Shown: positions 1 through 6,860 of the stretch, in pieces
Layout of the letters: each line of letters begins with the position of its first letter
Position numbering within the stretch: position 1 is the stretch's first letter
Origin: SIG454 sp045646365
GTDB taxonomy: Bacteria > Bacillota > Clostridia > Monoglobales > Monoglobaceae
NCBI GenBank assembly: GCA_045646365.1
Contig: JAZRKP010000018.1
Coordinates: 1-58,958, forward strand
DNA: 58,958 bases
Direction of reading: 5' to 3'
Program-made: the position numbers and the translations under genes
Notes under the pieces: generated by a model
Seen by the model: only the letters and a program-made list of their open reading frames with translations
The model's database searches: none
What the model was told of the DNA's origin: nothing

Positions 1-1
1 T

Positions 2-556
2 GAAAAGCTTACATATGGGCTTTTAATGTCAGGACTTGCAATGCAGATGTTAGGAAATTCGCGTTGTGCTTCGGGTGCAGAACATCACATTTCCCACTTA
101 ATAGAAATGCAACCAGATGGCTTGGGTGTAAAATCTGATGCATTACACGGAGAAAAAGTTGGGGTTGGCACGCTGATTACAAGCGAACAATATCACAAAA
201 TTAAGTCGGATAAAAATTTTGAATGGACAGATTACCGTGAGGCAGGTGTTGACTACATAAAAGATTTTTTTGGTAAAAAGTTAAGCAATGCCATTATTGA
301 GGAAAACTCAAAGGATTGCGCCACAGGTATAAAAGCGAGGACAATAACTGATAATCGGAATGCTATATGTGATATTATAAATACCATTCCGACATATGAT
401 GAACTAATCAAACATTACGAGATACTCGGGGCAAAATCAAAGCTTACAGATATTGGTGTTTCTCAAGAAAAATTTGATACACTAATGGAACATGCTCCTC
501 TTGTACGTAATAGATTGACATTGTTGCGACTGTGCAGGGGCATGAATAGGAAATAA
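2..556 (+). CDS. egsA: sn-glycerol-1-phosphate dehydrogenase (AraM/EgsA type), C-terminal part
   Basis: The reading frame is already open at the first bases of the window, so the N-terminal NAD-binding half is missing and only about 184 residues are seen. The stretch GLLMSGLAMQMLGNSR followed by CASGAEHHISHLIEM and LHGEKVGVGT is the metal-binding core of the iron-containing alcohol dehydrogenase superfamily in the form found in AraM/EgsA: the two histidines of AEHHISH and the later H of LHGEKV would hold the metal. The family reduces dihydroxyacetone phosphate to sn-glycerol 1-phosphate, the first step towards archaeal-type or heptaprenylglyceryl lipids. Its bases look more AT-rich than the genes from 713 on (impression only). 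No partner such as PcrB is in view. A palindrome at 615-630 and a terminator at 641-675 follow it. Confidence 0.82.
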   Translation, partial: EKLTYGLLMSGLAMQMLGNSRCASGAEHHISHLIEMQPDGLGVKSDALHGEKVGVGTLITSEQYHKIKSDKNFEWTDYREAGVDYIKDFFGKKLSNAIIEENSKDCATGIKARTITDNRNAICDIINTIPTYDELIKHYEILGAKSKLTDIGVSQEKFDTLMEHAPLVRNRLTLLRLCRGMNRK

Positions 557-640
557 GGTTAATGTGTGTCCGCTACTTTAACAAGCAGGGAATATGTGTA
601 CCATATTCCAAACATTTAGGATATCCTAAAACCTTATAGT

Positions 641-675
641 AAAAGGCAGAAACGAAGTAATCGTTTCTGCCTTTT
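641..675. terminator. Bidirectional intrinsic terminator
   Basis: A 15-bp perfect stem (AAAAGGCAGAAACGA and its complement) closes a 5-base loop, with T-rich flank on both sides. It sits between the truncated dehydrogenase (plus) and the ECF gene (minus), so it can end both transcripts. Confidence 0.85.
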
Positions 676-712
676 GAATACTGTCCTTAAGAACACCCAC
701 CATAGTGCTCTT

Positions 713-1216
713 TTATTTTTTTGATAATTTTAATATTGAAATAATAGGCATAATCAGAAATCCTGCAAACAAATTTCCAACCCCCTGAACAATGTCCCAG
801 GGAATACCCGCCACAATCCACGCAATCCAGCCTTTAGCGTCAAGTCCGAACATAAGTGCCTGAGCCACAGAATAGAGGGTTCCGAACAGGAAACCGTGTA
901 ATGAACATACTGCTATATATACGATTGGTGCAATCTTTTTTGGCATATTCCTGGGCAGGAGCATAACCGCTCCCCAGAGAATTGTCCATATATATGTATA
1001 AGGAAACCACCACAATGAAAATCCTGCAAACAAGCCGTTCAGGAACACATAAACATATATGGGGTACAGTGCTTTTCTTCTGTAAACAACGGTGGTTGCA
1101 ACAACGAATGTGCCAAGCAGATGCACATTCGGAAGAAACTCCATAAGGATTTTTGAGGCATACATAATTGCCCCAAGCATTGAGAAAACCACCATTTCAT
1201 AAGGTTTTATCTTCAT
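713..1216 (-). CDS. ECF transporter S component, putative corrinoid/vitamin uptake
   Basis: A 167-residue integral membrane protein with five or six hydrophobic segments. The first helix contains an AIMYA stretch, the AxxxA pattern that S components of energy-coupling-factor transporters use to dock on EcfT. Length and topology fit the family (solitary substrate-binding membrane subunits that use a shared EcfAAT module). The module is not in this window. The gene starts three bases after the stop of the DUF4430 lipoprotein gene and must be translated with it. DUF4430 shares its fold family with the C-terminal domain of transcobalamin and intrinsic factor, so a corrinoid is the best guess for the substrate. 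That is inference: no cobalamin riboswitch precedes the operon. S-component identity is more certain than substrate. Confidence 0.75.
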   Translation of the reverse strand: MKIKPYEMVVFSMLGAIMYASKILMEFLPNVHLLGTFVVATTVVYRRKALYPIYVYVFLNGLFAGFSLWWFPYTYIWTILWGAVMLLPRNMPKKIAPIVYIAVCSLHGFLFGTLYSVAQALMFGLDAKGWIAWIVAGIPWDIVQGVGNLFAGFLIMPIISILKLSKK

Positions 1217-1219
1217 TAC

Positions 1220-1633
1220 TTATTTCCCAATCTCAAATGAATATTTTTCTCCGTCTTTTATCTTTGTTGTGTCAACGCCGTTTGTGGCATATTCACCATT
1301 TACATAAAATGCCCAGTATGTTTTTGTCTTATCATAATCAGCCTCAACACCGTTTACAGTTTTAACATACAGACCATAAGGGCCGTCCTCTCCTGAAATA
1401 ATCTTATTTTCCAAAAGAGCATCCCCGACAGTTTTTTTATCTGTTTTAATCGTGCAGGTCTCACTCTTTCCGTCTTCATACTTAACAGAAAATTCAAAAG
1501 CATTTTCGCCCTGACCAACAACATCGCCGTTCTCAAAAATCTTTGCTGTTTCGCTCACGACTTCCGCATTTTCCTTGCAACCGCAAAGAAGCAACACCAA
1601 CACTGCCATCATCATTAGTAAAATTTTCTTCAT
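1220..1633 (-). CDS. DUF4430 (transcobalamin-like) lipoprotein
   Basis: 137 residues from the ATG at 1633, which is preceded by AAAGGGTGA at good spacing; a GTG nine bases further out (1642) is less likely. The N-terminus is a short lysine start, a hydrophobic run and the lipobox LLLCGCKE, predicting diacylglyceryl anchoring at the second cysteine. The remaining 115 residues match the DUF4430 pattern: a beta-rich domain with VGDALLENKII, an EDGPYGLYVKTVNGVEADY segment, and KTYWAFYVNGEYATNGVDTT near the end. DUF4430 (Pfam PF14478) is the transcobalamin-like C-terminal family. Upstream lie rnmV and cca on the same strand; immediately downstream is the ECF S component. A surface ligand-capturing partner for that transporter is likely, and the ligand is unproven. 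Confidence 0.8.
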   Translation of the reverse strand: MKKILLMMMAVLVLLLCGCKENAEVVSETAKIFENGDVVGQGENAFEFSVKYEDGKSETCTIKTDKKTVGDALLENKIISGEDGPYGLYVKTVNGVEADYDKTKTYWAFYVNGEYATNGVDTTKIKDGEKYSFEIGK

Positions 1634-1638
1634 TTGTC

Positions 1639-2229
1639 TCACCCTTTTATCCTTTCAAGTGCTTTTTTATACGCATCATAGCCGTAAACACGGTTTATAA
1701 TTTCAATCATTCCGTTCGCAGAGAGTCTTGGCGGAAGTGACAAAGCTTTTGTCAGTTTCTTCCTGAGTTCATCGCTCCCGTCTTTTCCCGTCAATCCGTC
1801 TTCATAAAGCATTGCTTTTGTCAGAACAATTTCGGGGTTTTCGGGCTTTTCGATTATCTCTGTTGTATCCTCAAGAATTTTCGTGAGCACCTCATTGCTA
1901 ATCCCCTCAACACCTAAAATACCCTCTTTGCCAGGAGAATCTTTCCGTTTCTCCTTACCTTTGACAGACGGAATATAGGCATTTAAAACCTTGCCGTTTT
2001 TCCCGACACATTGCTTGATATAGTTTCTTATACGAAAGCCTGCCCCGTCGGAATCGGTCAGAATTATTATTCCCGTCTCCTTAGCGGCGGCGATTATGGA
2101 CTTAATTATCCGCTTATCCCGATACAGGTTAAACCCCTCCGTCAGAATAATGGGGGCATCGGTTATTTCTCTGAGCCTGGTCTTATCATATTTTCCCTCA
2201 ACCACAATGGTTTCCCTGATATGAAGCAA
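1639..2229 (-). CDS. rnmV: Ribonuclease M5 (5S rRNA maturase)
   Basis: 196 residues starting with TTG at 2229, preceded by a GGGGGA Shine-Dalgarno that lies in the last codons of cca. The toprim signature is clear: VVEGKYDK near residue 9 supplies the catalytic glutamate and IILTDSDGAGFRIR near residue 55 supplies the DxD metal pair. A C-terminal DUF4093-like domain follows, usual for the family. RNase M5 trims both ends of 5S rRNA precursors in Gram-positive bacteria with help from ribosomal protein L18. In many Firmicutes it precedes rsmA; here it sits between cca and a lipoprotein gene, so two stable-RNA processing enzymes share one transcript. Confidence 0.92.
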   Translation of the reverse strand: MLHIRETIVVEGKYDKTRLREITDAPIILTEGFNLYRDKRIIKSIIAAAKETGIIILTDSDGAGFRIRNYIKQCVGKNGKVLNAYIPSVKGKEKRKDSPGKEGILGVEGISNEVLTKILEDTTEIIEKPENPEIVLTKAMLYEDGLTGKDGSDELRKKLTKALSLPPRLSANGMIEIINRVYGYDAYKKALERIKG

Positions 2230-2231
2230 AG

Positions 2232-3569
2232 CTATTCCCCCTTAAACCTTTTTTCTGCATATTTAATAAGGGCTGATTTTTCATTTTCACACTTTTCCGA
2301 AATAACTGCATCTAAAAGTCCGTCAAGTGTTGTGCCGAGGACAGGTGTTTCCGGGAATCCCGCCTCAATCAGGTCCCGTCCGCTTATTTCAAGTTGTGAA
2401 AGCGAATAACATTCATCGTTTTTGATGATTTTACGCAGAATCGCCCGTCCCTCTTTTGCCTCAATAAGTCTTGCGGGGAAATTACGGTTTTTCGCCATAT
2501 TATCCGCAATTTTAACCTCATATAAAAGCTGAACCATAGTTTTTCCGTATTTCTTCAGCCACTTCTTAATCTCCGTTTTATCAGGAGAGAGTGCTGCATC
2601 GTGATACTGCACCAAAAAAGGTACTATTTTCATTGTAACGCCGTCATATTTAAGTCTTTTCAGTATTTCCTTTGCCTTTTCCCTGCCTGCACTCTGATGC
2701 CCTGAAAAGTGTCCCATTCCCCGATTGTCAAACTTAAGGCACTCAGGTTTTGCAATATCGTGAAAGAGCAAAGCGAGACGGACATATATAAGCTTTGGCG
2801 ACATCGCAATCGCCGCAACAATATGCCCCCAGACATCATAGATATGATGATAGTTTCTCTGGTCAAAATTAAAAGTCGGTTCAATTTCGGGGATAAAAAC
2901 AGAAATGACATCCTTGTATTCGTGGAGAATTTTCTCAACATAATCTCCAAGCAAAAGTTTATTAAGCTCAACAACAATCCGCTCAACGGCAATATTTTTA
3001 AGAAGTTTTCCGTTTTCGTGGATAGCGATTCTCGTTTTCTCCTCTATCCCCAAAGACAAAACAGAAGCAAAGCGGATTCCGCGCATAATACGGAGCGCGT
3101 CCTCTTTAAACCGCTCGTCAGGCTCACCGACGCACCGCAAAATCATATTCTGAATATCCGAAACTCCACCGAACAAGTCAACAATTCCGCACTTTTTATT
3201 ATATGCGAGTGCGTTCATCGTAAAATCTCTGCGACACAAATCCTCTTTGAGACTTTTCGTAAAACTAACAAAGTCGGGGCGACGGTTATCGCTATATTCA
3301 CCCTCGGTCCGAAAAGTTGTAACCTCTATATGAAAATGGTCAATTATAACTGTAACTGTACCGTGTTTCACACCTGTCAAAACAGTTTTATATTCTTTGA
3401 AAACAGAGCAGATTTCGTCAGGTGTTGCAACAGTTGTTATATCCCAGTCAGAGGGTTTTCTGCCCATAATCGAGTCCCTGACACAGCCACCGACAATATA
3501 CGCCTCAAAGTCATTTTCATCAAGCATACCAAGAGCCGTCTCCACCTGATATGGCATACAGATTTCCAC
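2232..3569 (-). CDS. cca: CCA-adding tRNA nucleotidyltransferase
   Basis: 445 residues, GTG start at 3569 with GGAGGTG nine bases upstream. The class II nucleotidyltransferase core is present: GGCVRD near residue 27, the catalytic DWD (SDWDITT) near residue 40, RRDFTMNAL near residue 115 and the RIMRGIRFAS helix. An HD domain (LLFHDIAKP, GHFSGHQ) lies near residues 270-295, as in the HD-containing bacterial branch. It adds or repairs the 3' CCA of tRNAs. It is the first gene of the cca-rnmV-DUF4430-ECF transcript and has its own sigma-A promoter at 3600-3628. Both tRNA genes in this window encode CCA, so repair is its likely duty for them. Confidence 0.93.
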   Translation of the reverse strand: MEICMPYQVETALGMLDENDFEAYIVGGCVRDSIMGRKPSDWDITTVATPDEICSVFKEYKTVLTGVKHGTVTVIIDHFHIEVTTFRTEGEYSDNRRPDFVSFTKSLKEDLCRRDFTMNALAYNKKCGIVDLFGGVSDIQNMILRCVGEPDERFKEDALRIMRGIRFASVLSLGIEEKTRIAIHENGKLLKNIAVERIVVELNKLLLGDYVEKILHEYKDVISVFIPEIEPTFNFDQRNYHHIYDVWGHIVAAIAMSPKLIYVRLALLFHDIAKPECLKFDNRGMGHFSGHQSAGREKAKEILKRLKYDGVTMKIVPFLVQYHDAALSPDKTEIKKWLKKYGKTMVQLLYEVKIADNMAKNRNFPARLIEAKEGRAILRKIIKNDECYSLSQLEISGRDLIEAGFPETPVLGTTLDGLLDAVISEKCENEKSALIKYAEKRFKGE

Positions 3570-3599
3570 TATGCAACACCTCCTTTTCTCTATCTATAA

Positions 3600-3628
3600 A
3601 TCATACCACAATGCACCTATTTTGTCAA
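3600..3628 (-). promoter_or_regulatory. Sigma-A promoter of the cca operon
   Basis: On the minus strand TTGACA (3623-3628), 17-base spacer, TATGAT (3600-3605), about 30 bases before the GTG start of cca. Confidence 0.75.
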
Positions 3629-3748
3629 ACTCAATCAACAATTTCCGAGCAATTTAATATCGAGCGAAGCCTTATAACTCCTTGGCAGGCTTGACTTAAA
3701 ATGTTAAAATTTTAGCCAAGACAGATATAATATGAAAGATAACATTAA

Positions 3749-3783
3749 AACGGCAAGGAAAACCAGATGTTTTCCTTGCCGTT
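3749..3783 (-). terminator. Intrinsic terminator of spo0A
   Basis: A 15-bp stem (AACGGCAAGGAAAAC and its complement, loop CAGAT) followed on the minus strand by TTTTAATGTT. Stem and flank closely resemble the terminator after clpC (54833-54868). Confidence 0.85.
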
Positions 3784-3819
3784 GCTTACTTTTCGCACAA
3801 TATATCTGTTTTATCTATA

Positions 3820-4599
3820 TTAGCTGGCGTTCTTTATCTGAAGTCTTAACCTGTCGGCAATCATAGCGATAAATTCACTGTTTGTCGGCTTTCCTTTGGT
3901 GTTGGCAACTGTATATCCGAAGATTGAGTTCAACACCTCAGTATCCCCTCTGTCCCATGCCACTTCAATTGCGTGGCGGATTGCTCTTTCAACACGGCTT
4001 GATGTTGTTCCGAAATCCTTGGCAACGGTGGGGTAAAGCTTTTTAGTTATGGAATTGATAACATCAAGATTATCCACAACAAGCATAATTGCGTGGCGAA
4101 GATACTGATAACCCTTTATATGGGCAGGAATCCCGATTTCGTGGATTGTTTCTGTTACCATAGTTTCAATGTCATATGCCTTTCCGCCGTTTCGGCTTAT
4201 AACCGCTCCTCCGCCCGTGCTTTCCCTGTGGAAAAGCTTTATTGTGTTAATAAGACTGTCGATGCTGAGCGGTTTAATCATATAATACTCCGCCCCAAGC
4301 TCAATACAGCTCTGCGCAATGTTCTCTTTCTTGATAGATGAGGATATGATTATCATAGGCGATGTTTTCCCTTGTCTCATTTTTAGTCTTTCCAAAACTC
4401 CCATTCCGTCAAGGGACGGCAGAATTAAGTCCATAATGAGCACATCAGGCTTTAAAATTTCCACCTTTTCCAATACCTCAAATCCGTCGCTGGCAAGGGA
4501 ACACACCGTAAATCTGTAATCCGCCTCAAGTTGCCCTTTTAGTGTTTCTCCATAAGCTCTGTCGTTGTCTGCAATCAATACTTTGATTTTTTTCTCCAT
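3820..4599 (-). CDS. spo0A: Sporulation master regulator Spo0A
   Basis: 259 residues, ATG at 4599 with AAAGGAG upstream. Receiver domain in residues 1-120: acidic pair DND at 11-13, phosphoryl-accepting D57 in VLIMDLILP, and the MIKPLS lysine. After a glycine-rich linker comes the Spo0A-specific DNA-binding domain with HEIGIPAHIKGYQYLR and the recognition helix TTSSRVERAIRHAIEVAW, essentially invariant in endospore formers. Spo0A~P switches the cell to sporulation by binding 0A boxes. The gene stands alone with its own promoter (4650-4679) and terminator. spo0A often lies next to spoIVB and recN; neither is adjacent here. Together with spoVM and spoIIID in the same window this supports a spore-forming lineage. 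Confidence 0.97.
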   Translation of the reverse strand: MEKKIKVLIADNDRAYGETLKGQLEADYRFTVCSLASDGFEVLEKVEILKPDVLIMDLILPSLDGMGVLERLKMRQGKTSPMIIISSSIKKENIAQSCIELGAEYYMIKPLSIDSLINTIKLFHRESTGGGAVISRNGGKAYDIETMVTETIHEIGIPAHIKGYQYLRHAIMLVVDNLDVINSITKKLYPTVAKDFGTTSSRVERAIRHAIEVAWDRGDTEVLNSIFGYTVANTKGKPTNSEFIAMIADRLRLQIKNAS

Positions 4600-4622
4600 T
4601 TTTAAATTCTCCTTTTATATTT

Positions 4623-4674
4623 TTACCAAAATTTACCAATTACAATTAGATTATAAACCAAATTACCAAAATTT
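4623..4674 (-). repeat. Direct repeat in the spo0A promoter/leader
   Basis: The 12-mer TTACCAAAATTT (plus-strand spelling) occurs at 4623-4634 and 4663-4674. The start-to-start distance is 40 bases, close to four helical turns. One copy lies between -35 and -10 of the promoter, the other just downstream of the expected transcription start. A related TTGGTAA half-site lies between them. The layout suggests an operator; the protein is unknown. Confidence 0.7.
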
Positions 4675-4679
4675 GTCAA
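4650..4679 (-). promoter_or_regulatory. Sigma-A promoter of spo0A
   Basis: On the minus strand TTGACA (4674-4679), 18-base spacer, perfect TATAAT (4650-4655). The spacer carries AAATTTTGGTAA, repeated exactly 40 bases downstream in the leader. Confidence 0.85.
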
Positions 4680-4731
4680 TAGTTTTTTGAAAAAAATTTA
4701 AGGAAAATTTTTATATATTGTAATTGGTATC

Positions 4732-4760
4732 AAAAAAAGGCACAAGATGTTGTGCCTTTT
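4732..4760 (-). terminator. Intrinsic terminator of the hprK-gatD gene cluster
   Basis: An 11-bp stem (AAAAGGCACAA / TTGTGCCTTTT, loop GATG) with a run of seven A on the plus strand, giving a U tract in the minus-strand RNA, 13 bases after the gatD stop. Confidence 0.88.
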
Positions 4761-4772
4761 GTAATTTTGTCA

Positions 4773-5516
4773 TTATTTTGTGTCGGATTTCATAATATTT
4801 TGAATTATATACTCTCTTGCTGAATTTTCAAGTGTGTCATCAAGGGGAGATAGCCCTTCAAATTCAGGATATTTGTTTAAAAGTGCTGTATTTAAAATTC
4901 TGTCGCACAGTTTCGGGTTTTTAGGAAGGAGCGGACCGTGGAGGTTGGTTGCCGTAATATTTTTATAAACAACGCCCTCAAAACCGCTTTCCCCGTCGTT
5001 CCCGTTGCCCATTAAGACTTTACCCAATGGGGTGTAATCACCGATATTGGTTCTTGCACCGTGGTTTTCAAAGCCAATTATTTTGCCAAGCTCGTCATTT
5101 TCCAAAACCACATCGCTGATAAGCCGTTTCTCACCATTACTAAATTCTGAACTTATATCAAGAATCCCAAGTCCCTCAATCTCAAAGTCAGGGGTTTTAT
5201 AAATCATTCCCAGAAGTTGGAAGCCACCGCAACAAGCCAGCATAACTCCGCCGTTTTCAGCAAAGTTTTTAAGCTCGTCCCTTTTATTCTCCAATAATTT
5301 ACTTACTTTTAAAAGCTCACGGTCAGAGCCACCGCCGAGGAAAATTATATCCGCTCCGTCTGTAGTAAAGTCAGGCTCTTTTTCTGTTGCAACCGAAACA
5401 TTTACCTCTATCCCTCGCCACAAAAGGCGTCTTTTAAGGCTCTCGATATTACCCTTATCACCGTAAAGGTTAAGAAGGTCTGGATATAAATGAAGAATAT
5501 TTACCGAATAACTCAT
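4773..5516 (-). CDS. gatD: Lipid II isoglutaminyl synthase, glutaminase subunit GatD
   Basis: 247 residues of class I glutamine amidotransferase (CobB/CobQ-like) type. Early residues DLLNLYGDKGN and FLGGGSDRE, the nucleophile C96 in ACCGGFQLLG, and the histidine of NLHGPLLPKNP match GatD of Gram-positive bacteria. GatD releases ammonia from glutamine for MurT, which amidates D-glutamate of the lipid II stem peptide at the cytoplasmic face. Its ATG shares one base with the murT stop codon, so the subunits are translationally coupled as is usual. The end of the gene is followed by a strong terminator. Cobyric acid synthase is excluded by length and by the MurT neighbour. Confidence 0.93.
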   Translation of the reverse strand: MSYSVNILHLYPDLLNLYGDKGNIESLKRRLLWRGIEVNVSVATEKEPDFTTDGADIIFLGGGSDRELLKVSKLLENKRDELKNFAENGGVMLACCGGFQLLGMIYKTPDFEIEGLGILDISSEFSNGEKRLISDVVLENDELGKIIGFENHGARTNIGDYTPLGKVLMGNGNDGESGFEGVVYKNITATNLHGPLLPKNPKLCDRILNTALLNKYPEFEGLSPLDDTLENSAREYIIQNIMKSDTK

Positions 5517-6844
5517 TATTTTCCGCCCTCCATTTCCTTTTTAATATCAAGCAAAATCTGCTGGGTTTTAAACAGCATTGTGTAGTTCACGAGAACATAC
5601 AGAACCTCGGCGTCCGTCTTGAGACAGGACAGAATTTCCGCCTTGATATTTTCGCTTATTTCATCAATTTTTATATCTGCATATTTAAAGCGGAGTCCCA
5701 AATCAAACATTCTTTTCCCTGACAATTTAAGAGTGCCGAGAGTTTCGTCTGCAAGATTTTCGAACTCAACATCCCAGAGCCAGGAAACATCCATTCCGTC
5801 GCTTTCCTCCGCATTGACTGCAATAATTATATCCTTTTTCCGCTTATCCGCAACAACTGTTGAGATTGCCTGATTGAATCCTGCAGGGTTTTTGGCAAGG
5901 TTCAGGATAACCGTTTTACCTAAATCAAACTCCTCCATTCTTCCAATCTGCGGTTTATAGTTTTCAAGGAGTGAGTTAAAGTTCTCAGGCATTGCTCCCA
6001 ATAAACTCATAACCGAATATACTGCAAGAACATTATAGATATTATAAAAACCTCTGTAATTCAGCGAAATTTTAGCACCGTTTACCGTGAAATCAAGACC
6101 CTTTGAAATATCAACATTTGTTGCCTCAAAGTCGATTCCGTTTCGCTTATTGTCACAGCTTTCACAGTAATAATCGCCAAGCTGACTATAATGGTAATAA
6201 TTATATTTAAGCTCCTCACCGCAATAAACACAACGCTGACCTTCCTTGCCCTCTTCCGTCTGAGGCAAGACTTTCTCGCTTATTCCGAAATAAACTGCGT
6301 CATATTTTTTACCAAGCTGAGCAGTTATGGGGTCATCTCCGTTTAAAACCAGTTTGATATTTGGTGCTTTTTCTATTGCCGTTTCGATAAGCTTGACCGT
6401 TGTTTCAATCTCGCCGTATCTGTCAAGCTGGTCACGGAAAAGATTAGTCACAACCATATAATCCGGGGTCAGGTGGTCAAAAACCTTAACCGTTGAGGCT
6501 TCGTCAATTTCCAGGCAGGCATAATCCGCCTTAAGCTTACCGAAGATATTACAACCCATAGCAAAAGTTGTTGCAACTCCGCCAAGCATATTTGCACCTA
6601 AATCGTTACACAAAACCTTATATCCGCTCTTTCTGAGTGCCGCATATATAAGGTTATTGGTTGTGGTTTTTCCGTTTGTTCCGCAAGTCACAATAACACC
6701 CGAAACATTTTTCTTCAGCCTTTTAATAAGGTCGGGGCAAATCTTCAGGGCAAGAACGCCTGGCGTTGCTGTGGATTTTTTTCCGATTATTTTACCAATA
6801 AATGAGGACAGCTTTGCCGCCCAGACTGCAAGTATAAGTCGCAT
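5516..6844 (-). CDS. murT: Lipid II isoglutaminyl synthase, Mur-ligase subunit MurT
   Basis: 442 residues from the ATG at 6844 (MRLILAVWAAK), preceded by AAAGGAC; the longer reading frame from 6871 would overlap dnaE and lacks a ribosome site. Mur ligase family: P-loop VTCGTNGKTTTNN, then EIDEAST and VVTNLFRDQLDRYGE in the central domain. The MurT-specific four-cysteine ribbon is complete (CVYCGEEL and YYCESC, near residues 200-225), and the C-terminal DUF1727 domain follows. It activates the alpha-carboxyl of D-iGlu in lipid II and amidates it with ammonia from GatD. It lies 16 bases after dnaE and is coupled to gatD, as the last pair of the hprK-dnaE cluster. Confidence 0.94.
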   Translation of the reverse strand: MRLILAVWAAKLSSFIGKIIGKKSTATPGVLALKICPDLIKRLKKNVSGVIVTCGTNGKTTTNNLIYAALRKSGYKVLCNDLGANMLGGVATTFAMGCNIFGKLKADYACLEIDEASTVKVFDHLTPDYMVVTNLFRDQLDRYGEIETTVKLIETAIEKAPNIKLVLNGDDPITAQLGKKYDAVYFGISEKVLPQTEEGKEGQRCVYCGEELKYNYYHYSQLGDYYCESCDNKRNGIDFEATNVDISKGLDFTVNGAKISLNYRGFYNIYNVLAVYSVMSLLGAMPENFNSLLENYKPQIGRMEEFDLGKTVILNLAKNPAGFNQAISTVVADKRKKDIIIAVNAEESDGMDVSWLWDVEFENLADETLGTLKLSGKRMFDLGLRFKYADIKIDEISENIKAEILSCLKTDAEVLYVLVNYTMLFKTQQILLDIKKEMEGGK

Positions 6845-6860
6845 AAAAATGTCCTTTCTC

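Noticed and set aside
615..630. 16-base palindrome TTTAGGATATCCTAAA
   Set aside because: Perfect but short, AT-rich and alone; no promoter or regulator to attach it to.
2709..3599. 296-codon open frame on the plus strand over cca
   Set aside because: It is the complement of cca, has no ribosome site and no domain; the cca motifs on the minus strand are unmistakable.
4070..4078. Perfect DnaA box TTATCCACA
   Set aside because: Single, inside spo0A coding DNA, with no cluster or AT-rich unwinding region next to it.
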